A DNA stretch of 64,000 bases from Catenuloplanes niger (lineage in GTDB: Bacteria; Actinomycetota; Actinomycetes; Mycobacteriales; Micromonosporaceae): contig NZ_JAVDYC010000001.1 of the NCBI RefSeq assembly GCF_031458255.1, forward strand, positions 558,001-622,000, read 5' to 3'. The notes beneath the pieces were generated by a model that was not told the origin of the DNA, searched no databases, and saw only the letters and a list, made by a program, of their open reading frames with translations. How positions within the stretch are numbered: the stretch's first letter is position 1; each line of letters begins with the position of its first letter. The translations under genes and the position numbers were made by a program. Below, piece after piece: positions 30,953-39,276 of the stretch.

Positions 30953-33190
30953 ATGACGGTGGGACGACGGAGCGGTGCGGCGCCGGTCGTGCTGTCGGGG
31001 CTCGTGGTCGTCGCGCAGGTCGTCGCGTTGACGGTGCCGGACGCACGCAGTGCGATCTTCGGTCTGTCGCTGCTGACCCTGGATGCCCTCGGCGTCGTCT
31101 ATTCGCTGCGCGCCGCCCGGCACCGGGGACGGGTCATCTGGCGTCTCGCGGCCGCGGGACGGGCGCTCTCGCTGCTGACCACGCTCGCCTTCGGCGTCGA
31201 CGCGGTCATCGGCTCCGCCGCGTTCTGGTGGGCCGGGGTGCTCTGCGGGCTCGGCATGTTCGGCTGCCTGGCCGCGTCCGTGCTCAGCATCTCGGTGCGC
31301 CGGATGGAGGGGCGGCAGCGCTGGGCGTTCGCGGCCGAGACCTACGCGGTCTTCAACGGCGCCTTCATGGTGATCTGGTTCGTCGCGCTGCACCCCACCC
31401 TGCACGGCGCCCCGAACATCGCCTGGGTGATGGCGATCGGCTATCCGCTGGGCAACCTGCTGCTCGTGGTCGCGGTCTGCGCGGTGCTGCTGCGCGGTGG
31501 CGTCACCCGGCTCGGCGACCCGATCACCACGCTGCTCGGCGGTGTCCTGCTGTACGCGATAGCGGACACGCTGCACGCCTCGGTCGGCGCGCGCGGCGAG
31601 CAGGCCGCGGAATCCGCGGTGGTCGTGGTCAGCCTGAGCCTGGCGTCGCTGGTGCTGACGGTCGCGGCGATGCGGGCGGACGCGGCGGGCGCGGTGGCCG
31701 GCCGGCGGCCGAGCACGCCCGTGCAGTCGCCGTCCTGGTCGGCGTACCTGCCGTTCGCCAGCGTCGCGGCCGGGAACGCGGTGCTGCTCGGCGGCACCAT
31801 CATCGAGGAGCATTTCACGCTCTGGGGCGGGCTGGTGCTGGCCCAGAGCGCGATCATCGGGGCGCTGCTGGTGCGGCAGGTGATCTCGCTGCGGGACTCG
31901 CGGGAACTCGCGGTCACCGACACGCTCACCGGTCTGGCGAACCTGGCCGGCCTGCGCGCCGGACTGGAGCGCGCGACGGCCCGGCACGAGCGGATCGCGA
32001 TGCTGGTCGTGGACCTGGACGACTTCAAGCCGGTCAACGACCGCTACGGGCACGACACCGGCAACATGGTGCTGATCGAGGTGGCGCGGACGCTGCGCGC
32101 GCACATCCGGTCCGCGGACACCGCGGCGCGGGTCGGCGGGGACGAGTTCGTGGTGCTGCTGACCGGCGTCGTGGACCGCGCGGAGGCGACCGGCGTGGCC
32201 GCGCGGATCCTGGCCGCGTTCGCGACCGCGCCGGTGCGGGCCGGCGCGGACAGCATCCCGGTGCGGGCCAGCATCGGCGTGGCGGTCATGGACGGGGACG
32301 AGACCCCGCAGGAGCTGCAACACCGCGCGGACCTCGCGATGTACGAGGCGAAACGCTCCGGCAAGCACCTGTGGAAGCTCTACGAGCCGTCGATGGTCGA
32401 CCGGCGTGCCCGGGACGGCGTACTGGCCGACGCGCTCGAGGACGCGCTGCACGCCGGCGAGCTGCAGGTGCTCTACCAGCCGCTGGTCGACCTCGCGGCC
32501 GGGCGGCCGGTCGGCGCGGAGGCGCTGGTCCGCTGGCGGCACCGGCAACTCGGCCCGGTCTCACCGGTGGAGTTCATCCCGGTCGCGGAACGCACCGGCG
32601 TGATCACCGCGCTCGGCCTGTGGGTGCTGGAGGAGGCCTGCCGCCAGGTCCGCGCGTGGCAGCTGCGCAGCCCGGGCAGCGGCATCTACGCCAGCGTCAA
32701 CATCTCGCCGCGCCAGTTGCAGGAACCCACGCTGGTCGCGGACGTGCTCGCGGTCCTCGCCCGCACCGGTCTCGCCGCCACCGACCTGGTCCTGGAGATC
32801 ACCGAGTCGGCCATCGTCGACGAGCACGCCGCCGTCCCGGCCCTCGCCCTGCTCCGCACGCACGGCGTCCGCATCGCCGTCGACGACTTCGGCACCGGCT
32901 ACTCCTCGCTGCAGTACCTGACCCGCCTCCCGGTCGACGTGCTCAAGATCGACCGCAGCTTCGTCTCGCAGCTGGACAGCACCCCCGCCGGCGCCGCCGT
33001 CGTCGAGGCCGTCATCCGCCTCAGCCAGGTCCTCGGCCTCCGCACCGTCGCCGAGGGCATCGAGACCCCGGCCCAGGCCGCCGAGCTCCAGCTGCTCGGC
33101 TGCACCCACGGTCAGGGCTACCTCTTCGCCCGCCCGATGCCGGCCGGCGACCTCGACGCCCTGATGAGCACGGCCGCCGTCCGCGGCTGA
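30953..33190 (+). CDS. membrane GGDEF-EAL cyclic-di-GMP enzyme
   Basis: 745 residues. Eight to nine membrane segments form a sensor region (1-310), followed by a GGDEF domain with intact RVGGDEFVVL (about 393-400) and an RxxD inhibitory site (RSAD) five residues before it. The EAL domain starts near 500 and keeps all catalytic residues: GAEALVRWRH, VNISPRQL, EITESAI, AVDDFGTGYSSL, LKIDRSF and VAEGIET. Both cyclase and phosphodiesterase activity are therefore possible. AAGGGG precedes the ATG, and the upstream 130 bp is noticeably AT-richer than its surroundings. A 74-bp repeat shared with 53143-53216 begins 38 bases after the stop. Confidence 0.93.
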   Translation: MTVGRRSGAAPVVLSGLVVVAQVVALTVPDARSAIFGLSLLTLDALGVVYSLRAARHRGRVIWRLAAAGRALSLLTTLAFGVDAVIGSAAFWWAGVLCGLGMFGCLAASVLSISVRRMEGRQRWAFAAETYAVFNGAFMVIWFVALHPTLHGAPNIAWVMAIGYPLGNLLLVVAVCAVLLRGGVTRLGDPITTLLGGVLLYAIADTLHASVGARGEQAAESAVVVVSLSLASLVLTVAAMRADAAGAVAGRRPSTPVQSPSWSAYLPFASVAAGNAVLLGGTIIEEHFTLWGGLVLAQSAIIGALLVRQVISLRDSRELAVTDTLTGLANLAGLRAGLERATARHERIAMLVVDLDDFKPVNDRYGHDTGNMVLIEVARTLRAHIRSADTAARVGGDEFVVLLTGVVDRAEATGVAARILAAFATAPVRAGADSIPVRASIGVAVMDGDETPQELQHRADLAMYEAKRSGKHLWKLYEPSMVDRRARDGVLADALEDALHAGELQVLYQPLVDLAAGRPVGAEALVRWRHRQLGPVSPVEFIPVAERTGVITALGLWVLEEACRQVRAWQLRSPGSGIYASVNISPRQLQEPTLVADVLAVLARTGLAATDLVLEITESAIVDEHAAVPALALLRTHGVRIAVDDFGTGYSSLQYLTRLPVDVLKIDRSFVSQLDSTPAGAAVVEAVIRLSQVLGLRTVAEGIETPAQAAELQLLGCTHGQGYLFARPMPAGDLDALMSTAAVRG

Positions 33191-33228
33191 CGCGCCCGCC
33201 GAGGCGGAAAGGCCTTTCCGAGCCGGCT

Positions 33229-33302
33229 TTCCCGCTCCCGGCGTGGTCACCTTCCCAGTGCTCCCGCGGGCACCGGTCGGCCGCGGGCGGCCTCCCTGCA
33301 CG
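33229..33302 (+). repeat. 74-bp dispersed repeat, copy A
   Basis: This sequence matches the reverse complement of 53143-53216 at 71 of 74 positions; differences are single bases after TTCCCGCT, in CACCT(T/A)CCC and in GGGC(G/A)GCC. It contains GTGCTCCCGCGGGCAC, able to fold into a short stem. It lies between the convergent GGDEF-EAL and HNH genes. Confidence 0.8.
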
Positions 33303-33387
33303 TCAGCGGGTGGTCCCGGACAACCCGGTGGCGCGACGCCGCCGGTATGCGGCCACGCGTGACGCGTGACCGCACCGGGAGCGGTCG

Positions 33388-33432
33388 GACCGTCAGGGTC
33401 CAGGTGTTTCAGACCGTCAGGGTCCAGGTGTT
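33388..33432. repeat. 24-bp period direct duplication at the end of the HNH gene
   Basis: GACCGTCAGGGTCCAGGTGTT occurs at 33388-33408 and again at 33412-33432. The second copy encodes the last residues of the nuclease (NTWTLTV) and the first lies just beyond its stop codon, so the end of the gene was duplicated by slippage. Confidence 0.8.
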
Positions 33433-34542
33433 GAGGTAGCCGGTGTCGCCGGCGGCGTTGTCCTTGACGGAGAGGCGCCAGGCGCCGTTCGCGGTCTCCG
33501 CGGACAAGTTGACGGTGTAGGTCGCGTTGACGTTCGCCGCACCGTCCGACGAGGACGCCGCCTTGAGCACGTAGTAGGAGTTGTCCGGCGCGTAGAGGTA
33601 GACGGAGACGTCGCCGCGGAACGGGTGGACCACGTTGACGTAGACCGTGGAGCCGCTGGACGCCGCCGGCCGGGAGCAACCGGAGATGGTGATCGTGCTG
33701 GTCACCGGCGAACCGGCGTCCGGGACGGTGACGTCGGTGGCGTTCGTCCCGGTGCACGTGGCCGCGCCGCCGGTCGGGGACGCGGTGGCGGTCCGGGTGG
33801 CGGTGGTGGTCGGGCCGGCGCCGATCACCACGTCGACCGTGACCGTGCTGTTGGTGCAGCCGGCGGCGATGGACGTGAGCCGGCTCTTCTCGGTGGTGTC
33901 GACGGTCAGGCCCCAGCGGGTCTTCACGGCGGTCCACTCGGTGAGGTAGCGGCAGTGGACACCCGTCACGGACGGCAGCCACTCGGCCGGGTCCTGGTCG
34001 CCCTTGGACTGGTTCACGTTGTCGGTGACGGCGGCGAGCGAACGGGCGTCACCGATGTCGTTGGCGAACGACTGGCGTTGCGACGACGACCAGGTGCGCG
34101 CGCCGGAGTCCCACGCCTCGGCGAGCGGGACGAGGTGGTCGATGTCGAGGTCGGCCGGGTCGGTCCAGCCGGCACCGTCGAAGTAGGACGTCCAGCGGCC
34201 GCCGCTGAGCGCGCAGCCGGAGCCGACCGACGGCGCGGTGGTGGCCTCGGCGATGAGCACCTCGTAGCGGGTGTTGCAGCCGTCGCCGTCCGCGTCGATC
34301 CAGTGGTTGAACAGGTCGCGGTCGTAGCCGGTGCGGACCTCGGTGGCGACCGGCAGGTTCGCCACCATCGTGCGCAGCGGCTGGGACACGGCCGCGGCCT
34401 GTGCGGGGGACGCGACGACGACGGTGAGCAGGCCGGCGGCGGCGATCACCAACGCGGCGCTGAGGCGCACGACGGCCGGCAGCCGTCGCGGGACGGTGGC
34501 CGCGGCGCCGGCGGCCGTGGCGTGGCGGAGGGTGCGGTTCAT
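33409..34542 (-). CDS. secreted HNH nuclease with C-terminal P-domain
   Basis: 377 residues. The signal peptide ends PAQAAAV. The nuclease domain (about 60-215) has the GmrSD-C-terminus/HNH pattern: DGDGCNTRYEVL, DIDHLVPLAEAWDSG, RSLAAVTDNVNQSKGD and DPAEWLP. A Thr-rich linker leads to a proprotein-convertase P-domain (about 265-377) with DAGSPVTSTITISGC, YVNVVHPFRGDVSVYLYAPD and GAWRLSVKDNAAGDTG. Secreted nucleases of this sort degrade extracellular DNA for phosphate or in competition. GGGAG eight bases upstream fixes the ATG; the longer open frame has no signal peptide at its start. Confidence 0.87.
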   Translation of the reverse strand: MNRTLRHATAAGAAATVPRRLPAVVRLSAALVIAAAGLLTVVVASPAQAAAVSQPLRTMVANLPVATEVRTGYDRDLFNHWIDADGDGCNTRYEVLIAEATTAPSVGSGCALSGGRWTSYFDGAGWTDPADLDIDHLVPLAEAWDSGARTWSSSQRQSFANDIGDARSLAAVTDNVNQSKGDQDPAEWLPSVTGVHCRYLTEWTAVKTRWGLTVDTTEKSRLTSIAAGCTNSTVTVDVVIGAGPTTTATRTATASPTGGAATCTGTNATDVTVPDAGSPVTSTITISGCSRPAASSGSTVYVNVVHPFRGDVSVYLYAPDNSYYVLKAASSSDGAANVNATYTVNLSAETANGAWRLSVKDNAAGDTGYLNTWTLTV

Positions 34543-34704
34543 GGTTGTGCTCCCTGCCTGTGACGAACGTGCCTGCGGACTGAGGGGGTGCCGCATTTCT
34601 AGCCCGTCGTCACCGGCCGGGAGAACACCGAACACGTGAATTCTGCATATTGAAAGGGGACTCCCGGGGAGGTTATCGCCGCCGCGACAACCTCCCGGAC
34701 CGGT

Positions 34705-36075
34705 TCAGTCCCGCGGCGGGATGTTGTGGTTGACCCGGAACAGGTTGCGCGGGTCGACGGCCGCCTTGACGGCGCGCAGGCGCTCCCACGCCTCCGGCTC
34801 GTAGGCCGCGCTGACGTCCACGGCGTCCTGGTCGTACCCGCCGAGGAAGTTGACCTGGCGGCGTCCGGAGGCCCACGGCTCGAGCGCACGGATCGGCGCG
34901 AACAGCGGCTCGCGCAGCGCCTCGTCCATGCCGGGCGCGCCGGCCGCGCCCAGGAACAGCTGGAACGGCGCGGTCCGGTTGCCGGTCGCGGACGGGACCT
35001 CCGGGTCGCGGGCCAGCGCGCCGCCGAGCTGCCGCACCTCGATCATCAGCACCGGCGTGTCCACGCCCGGGCCGGCCGCGGCGATCAGCGCGTCCGCGGC
35101 CTCGGCCGGGAAGTCGCGCAGCAGCGCGGAGGACTCGTACGTGGGGATCGGGTCGACCGGGTCGGCGTGGATCGTGGCGAACGCGGTGTACGGCATCTCC
35201 CCGACCGCGTCGATGAGCGGCGTGGCGGCCGCGCGCACGTCCGCGACCAGGCGCTCGCCCTCCGCGGCGTCGCCCAGGTACGCGACCCGGAGGTGCACGG
35301 TCAGCCGGCCGCGCAGCGGCTCCGGCACGAACGGCAGCGGCGGCAGGCGCAGGAACGCCACGGACGCGGTGAGCGCGTCCGGCGCGTCCGCGACCAGGCG
35401 GCGGAACGCGTCCAGCACCGGGCGGGCGTCCGCGCCGTCGAAGAAGATGCCGCCGCCGTAGAGCCGGGTGACCGGGACCAGGCCGACGGTGAGCGACGTG
35501 ATCACGCCGAAGTTGCCCTTGCCGCCGCGGATCGCCCAGAACAGGTCCGGTGCGGTGGCGGCGTCCACGGTGCGCAGCTCGCCGTCCGCGGTCACCATCT
35601 CGGCCGCGCGCACGTGGTCGGCGGCCCAGCCGTAGGTGCGGCCGAGCGTCGAGCTGAGCCCGCCGCCGAGCACGTAGCCGACCGTGCCGACGTTCAGCGA
35701 CGAACCGGCCAGCGGCGCCAGGCCGGCCTTCGCGGCCGCGTCGACCAGGTCCTGCATCTCGACGGCGGCGCCGACCGTGGCGGTACCGGCGGCCGCGTCG
35801 ATCACGATGTCGTTCATCCGGCGCAGGTTGATCAGCAGCGCGCCGTCGGCCGGCCGGGCCTGGCCGTGACCGGTCGCGCTGACCGCGATCGGCAGGTCGT
35901 TCGCGGCGGCGAAGCGGACCGCGGCCCGCACGTCCGCGGCGGAGGTGGCGCCGACCGCCGCCACCGGGCGGCCGGTCATCGCCAGGTTCCAGGTCGCGGT
36001 CTCCTCCTCGTACCCGGCGTCGCCCGGCGTCAGGACCGGTCCGGTGACCTGTGCGGCCAGGATGTCGGTGTTCAT
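34705..36075 (-). CDS. FAD-binding oxidoreductase, berberine-bridge type
   Basis: 456 residues. The PCMH-type FAD domain covers residues 35-210 with NLAMTGRPVAAVGATSAADV, ISATGHG-like SVSATGHGQ and GSSLNVGTVGYVLGGG. The C-terminal motif VDPRNLFRVNHNIPP closes the fold as in oligosaccharide and berberine-bridge oxidases. The segment that carries the 8-alpha-histidyl FAD link in many relatives (R-x-G-G-H) reads ATGHG here, so covalent attachment may remain through its His. Likely oxidises a sugar or small aromatic alcohol; the substrate is unknown and no pathway gene lies next to it. Confidence 0.85.
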   Translation of the reverse strand: MNTDILAAQVTGPVLTPGDAGYEEETATWNLAMTGRPVAAVGATSAADVRAAVRFAAANDLPIAVSATGHGQARPADGALLINLRRMNDIVIDAAAGTATVGAAVEMQDLVDAAAKAGLAPLAGSSLNVGTVGYVLGGGLSSTLGRTYGWAADHVRAAEMVTADGELRTVDAATAPDLFWAIRGGKGNFGVITSLTVGLVPVTRLYGGGIFFDGADARPVLDAFRRLVADAPDALTASVAFLRLPPLPFVPEPLRGRLTVHLRVAYLGDAAEGERLVADVRAAATPLIDAVGEMPYTAFATIHADPVDPIPTYESSALLRDFPAEAADALIAAAGPGVDTPVLMIEVRQLGGALARDPEVPSATGNRTAPFQLFLGAAGAPGMDEALREPLFAPIRALEPWASGRRQVNFLGGYDQDAVDVSAAYEPEAWERLRAVKAAVDPRNLFRVNHNIPPRD

Positions 36076-36224
36076 CGTCGTCTCCTCGTCACGGCGGCCC
36101 GGCGGCGTGCCGGGCCCGTATCCGATGAGACCTCGTGGTGATCGGCGAATCATGAACGCGAGATAGGCGGCGGATAGACGGCGCGCCCGCCGCCTCCGGC
36201 ACCCGCGCCACGCGCCGCACGGCC

Positions 36225-36350
36225 GTCGATGGCCGTCCGCGCCGCGCGGCTCTCGGGGCCCACGGGACGCGGCCATCGATGCCCCACGGGACGCGGTCCC
36301 GCGGGCAGCCACGAAACACGGCCACCGGGGCGTCCGCGGGACGTGGCCGT
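36225..36350. repeat. degenerate GGGACGCGG repeats upstream of FAD oxidase
   Basis: The 281-bp gap between 36076 and 36356 holds no gene. Its right half carries repeated CACGGGACGCGG (twice) and CGCGGGACGTGGCC with GGCCGTCGATGGCCG/GGCCGTCGAGGGC flanks. It looks like the same sort of sequence expansion seen at 37026-37097 and around 10380-11745. Confidence 0.5.
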
Positions 36351-36356
36351 CGAGGG

Positions 36357-36992
36357 CTATCCGCGGCGCGCGTAGGCGAGGGCGAGCTGGGTGCGGTCGC
36401 GGAGACCGAGTTTGCGGAGGGCGGCGGAGACGTGGTTCTTGACGGTGCCCTCGGTCAGGAACAGGGTCCGGGCGATCTCCTGGTTGGACGCGCCGGTGGC
36501 GACGAGCCGGGCCACCTCGTCCTCGCGCGCGGACAGCTGGACCGGCGGCCCCTGCGGTGGCGGGTCGTCGAGGCGGGCGATGACCCGGGACGCGACCTGG
36601 CCGTCGATGACGGTGTCGCCGCGGGCGGCGGAGCGGATGGCGGCGACCAGCGTCTCCGGCGAGGCGTCCTTGAGCAGGAAGCCGCGGGCACCGGCGCGGA
36701 GGCTGCCGAACACGAACTCGTCCTCGTCGAACGTGGTCAGCAGCAACGCGTGCACCTCGGGACGCTCGGCGGTGAGCCGGGCGATCAGCTCGACGCCGGT
36801 CATGCCCGGCATGCGCGCGTCGACCAGCGCCACGTGCGCGTCGGCCAGGGTCGGGAGCGCGAGCGCCGCCGGGCCGGACGCGGCCTCGCCGGTGACCTCG
36901 ATGTCCGGCTCCAGCTCCAGCAGCCGGTGCAGCCCGCGGCGCATCAGATCCTGATCGTCGACCAGCACCACCCGGATCGGCTCGCCGCTCAC
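36357..36992 (-). CDS. LuxR/NarL-family response regulator
   Basis: 211 residues from a GTG. Receiver domain with VDD (11-13), phospho-acceptor D58 in VALVDARMP, Thr in LTTFD and Lys in LLKD. The LuxR-type helix-turn-helix extends from LSAREDEVARLVATGASNQEI to GTVKNHVSAALRKLGL. It overlaps the kinase gene by four bases. A strong palindrome with three GGTCATG half-sites lies upstream of the kinase and of the divergent CPBP gene and is the best candidate binding site. Confidence 0.92.
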   Translation of the reverse strand: MSGEPIRVVLVDDQDLMRRGLHRLLELEPDIEVTGEAASGPAALALPTLADAHVALVDARMPGMTGVELIARLTAERPEVHALLLTTFDEDEFVFGSLRAGARGFLLKDASPETLVAAIRSAARGDTVIDGQVASRVIARLDDPPPQGPPVQLSAREDEVARLVATGASNQEIARTLFLTEGTVKNHVSAALRKLGLRDRTQLALAYARRG

Positions 36993-38299
36993 GCCGGCGT
37001 CGCCTCGTCGCAGGCGCCGCGTCGAGGCACGGCGTCACCCGCGCCGAGCCTCGTCGCGGTGCCGAGCCCCCGCCGTGGCACGGCGTCACCCGCGCCGGGC
37101 GGCACCGCGGCGCCGGGCACCGGTCGCGGCAGGGCGGCGCTGCGGTGCGGTGGCGGGTCGGGCAGGTCGATGCGTACGCGGAATCCGCCGGAGGCCGGGT
37201 CGGTGGTGGTCAGCGTGCCGCCGGCGTCGTGGACGCGGGCGGCCAGCGAGGTCAGGCCGAAGCCGTGCGGGGCACCCGCGGCGCCGTGGCCGTCGTCGGT
37301 CACGGTGAGCCGCGCCGCGTCCGGGGCGAAGCCGAGGCGGACCTCGATCCGGGTGCCGCCGGAGTGGCGCAGCGCGTTGGTCAGCGACTCCTGAAGCGCC
37401 CGGAACAGGACGGTCTCGCGCACCGGCCCGAGCGGGCGCTCCGCGCCGTCGACCGTGATCTCCACGTCCAGGCCGGTGCCGCGGAACGAGCCGGCCAGGT
37501 CGCGCAGCGCGTCGCTGCCGCGGCGGCCGTCCAGCTGGGACGGGCGGAGCGCGCGGACCACGCGGCGGATCTCCTGGAGCGCGTCGCCGGTGAGCGTCTT
37601 GGCCTGGTGGACGTCCTGCCAGGCGGCGTCCGGTTCGCGGTCGCGCCAGCGTTCCGCGTTCTCCAGGCCGACCTTGACCACGGTGAGGTGGTGGCCGACG
37701 GAGTCGTGCAGTTCCCGGGCCATCCGCACGCGTTCCTCCGCGACCGCCAGCTCGTGCGCGCGCTCGGCGTACCCGCGCAGATCTCGATGGGCCTCGGCCA
37801 GCTCGTCGTGGAGTCGGTCGGCGCGGTCGCGCGCGGCGCGGGCCTCGTTCACGGCGGTGGCCAGCGTCATCACGAAGACGCCGTAGAGCGCGATGGCGAA
37901 CGTCTCGTACGCGGCCCAGAGCGGCGTCCGGTGCCCGAGCCAGAGCTGGCCGGCGAACTGCGCGACGACGAGCGCGGCCGTGGTGAGCGCGCCGGCCCGC
38001 GGGCCGAACGCGAGCGTGACGTTGGTGAGCGCGATCAGCAGCAGGAACAGGCTGACGTTGGAGCCGTCGACGCTGCCGCCGAGCACGCTGAGCAGCAGGA
38101 ACACGGTCGTGACCGGCCAGCGTCCGGTGCCGCGCCGCCACCGCAGCGCGGGCCAGAGCAGCGCCAGCAGCACCAGCGTCGCGGCCGACGCCAGGCGGGC
38201 GGGCACGGGCACCTGCCACATCAGGGCCTGCAGCACCGCGGACGACCCGGCGCAGCCCCAGAAGAGCACGCCGATCAGGCGCGGTCGATCCCGGTTCAT
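36989..38299 (-). CDS. two-component sensor histidine kinase with repeated C-terminal tail
   Basis: 436 residues. Five to six membrane segments (8-150) are followed by a coiled coil, the HisKA_3 phospho-acceptor in RELHDSVGHH (H198) and the HATPase_c domain with QESLTNALRHS, DDGHGA and GFGLTSLAARV, ending near GFRVRIDLP. The last 50 residues are an extra tail containing GAGDAVPRRG twice, 17 residues apart, absent from the other two kinases in the window. It arises from a 21-bp direct repeat in the DNA and is probably a neutral extension. Partner of the overlapping response regulator. Confidence 0.9.
   Translation of the reverse strand: MNRDRPRLIGVLFWGCAGSSAVLQALMWQVPVPARLASAATLVLLALLWPALRWRRGTGRWPVTTVFLLLSVLGGSVDGSNVSLFLLLIALTNVTLAFGPRAGALTTAALVVAQFAGQLWLGHRTPLWAAYETFAIALYGVFVMTLATAVNEARAARDRADRLHDELAEAHRDLRGYAERAHELAVAEERVRMARELHDSVGHHLTVVKVGLENAERWRDREPDAAWQDVHQAKTLTGDALQEIRRVVRALRPSQLDGRRGSDALRDLAGSFRGTGLDVEITVDGAERPLGPVRETVLFRALQESLTNALRHSGGTRIEVRLGFAPDAARLTVTDDGHGAAGAPHGFGLTSLAARVHDAGGTLTTTDPASGGFRVRIDLPDPPPHRSAALPRPVPGAAVPPGAGDAVPRRGLGTATRLGAGDAVPRRGACDEATPA
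37026..37097. repeat. 21-bp direct repeats in the kinase 3' end, 51 bp apart
   Basis: Identical 21-mers beginning GGCACGGCGTCACCC occur at 37026-37046 and 37077-37097, in frame, encoding the duplicated GAGDAVPRR of the kinase tail. The spacing is a multiple of three, so the expansion kept the frame open. Confidence 0.8.
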
Positions 38300-38355
38300 C
38301 CGCTCAGCGTAGGACCGGTTGCACCGGCGGTCGTCCGGCGTGCGGAGGAGGCGCG

Positions 38356-38388
38356 ACCATGACCTCGGTCATGGTAGTGGTCATGACC
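38356..38388. promoter_or_regulatory. palindromic operator between kinase operon and CPBP gene
   Basis: ACCATGACC-tc-GGTCATGGT (38356-38375) is a perfect 20-base palindrome. It is followed by GGTCATGACC (38379-38388), itself a perfect 10-base palindrome, giving four GGTCATG half-sites in 33 bp. The position in the 134-bp divergent gap suits control of both transcripts by the NarL-type regulator; binding is inference. Confidence 0.65.
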
Positions 38389-38433
38389 GCGGCGCGATGT
38401 GCGCTTCCGCGCGGATCCATAGCGTTCCGGGGC

Positions 38434-39276
38434 ATGACGACGACGAAGATACGCGTTCCGCTGCCGGTCCGGGCGGTGCTCACGCTGATCGCGATGCTGG
38501 TGGCCATCGTCTCCGGCCTCGTGGCGCTGCTCCTCCCGGCCGGCACCGGGCAGACCGTGACGTCCCACCTGTGCGCCACCGTGACCGGGATCGGGCTGGC
38601 GGTCGCGCTGGTCCGCGGCGTGGACCGGCGTCCGGTGTCCGCGCTCGGGCTGGGCCGGCCGGCGCTGCGGGCGAGCGTGGCCGCGCTGGCCGTGATCGCC
38701 GCGTGCACCGCGGCCGGTACCGGGCTGGCCGTCGCGTTCGGACTGACCACGCCGGCGCCGGCGCTGCCGGACGTGCCGCGGTGGACGCTGCTGACCGGTG
38801 TGCTGATCATGCTCACCCAGTCGTTCCTGTTGCAGGGCGTCCCGGAGGAGGTGCTGTTCCGCGGCTATCTGGTGCAGTCCGCGCTGGGCCGGCTGCCCCT
38901 GTGGGGCGTGACCGCGCTGTCCGTGCTGGTCTTCGGCGTACCGCACCTGATTTCCCGGTCCGGTGCCCGCACCGTCGGCGAGCAGCTGCTGTTCCTGCTG
39001 CTGCCGATCGGGTTCGCGTTGCTGGCGACCGCGTTCCGGCTGCGGACCGGGTCGGTCTGGCCGGCCGTGGCGGTGCACGGCGGGTTCCACGTGAGCTGGT
39101 GGGTCGCCGGGCAGTGGGTGGCGCCGCGCCCGGAGGCGTACGGCGGGTACCTGGCCGTGGCCGGGACGGTGCTGGTCGCCGTGGGGCTGGCGGCCGTGAT
39201 CCTGGAGATCAGGCGAACGCGCGAAGTTTCGCCGGGTTCCGCATCGCGAGAACTCGGTGAATCCGTCCGTCCGTGA
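38434..39276 (+). CDS. CPBP-family intramembrane metalloprotease
   Basis: 280 residues, about eight membrane segments. The Abi/CAAX-protease motifs are PEEVLFRGYL (tandem Glu and Arg), VFGVPHLIS (His) and WPAVAVHGGFHVSWW (His). Family members cleave peptides within the membrane and some give self-immunity to bacteriocins or regulate membrane stress. The ATG with GGGG six bases upstream is chosen over an ATG inside the operator. Divergent from a two-component system with which it probably shares control. Its last 68 bases overlap the end of the convergent ECF41 gene. Confidence 0.85.
   Translation: MTTTKIRVPLPVRAVLTLIAMLVAIVSGLVALLLPAGTGQTVTSHLCATVTGIGLAVALVRGVDRRPVSALGLGRPALRASVAALAVIAACTAAGTGLAVAFGLTTPAPALPDVPRWTLLTGVLIMLTQSFLLQGVPEEVLFRGYLVQSALGRLPLWGVTALSVLVFGVPHLISRSGARTVGEQLLFLLLPIGFALLATAFRLRTGSVWPAVAVHGGFHVSWWVAGQWVAPRPEAYGGYLAVAGTVLVAVGLAAVILEIRRTREVSPGSASRELGESVRP

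Noticed and set aside
33191-33408. Insertion-sequence remnant around the 74-bp repeat
   Set aside because: No transposase fragment, no terminal inverted repeats and no target-site duplication at either copy.
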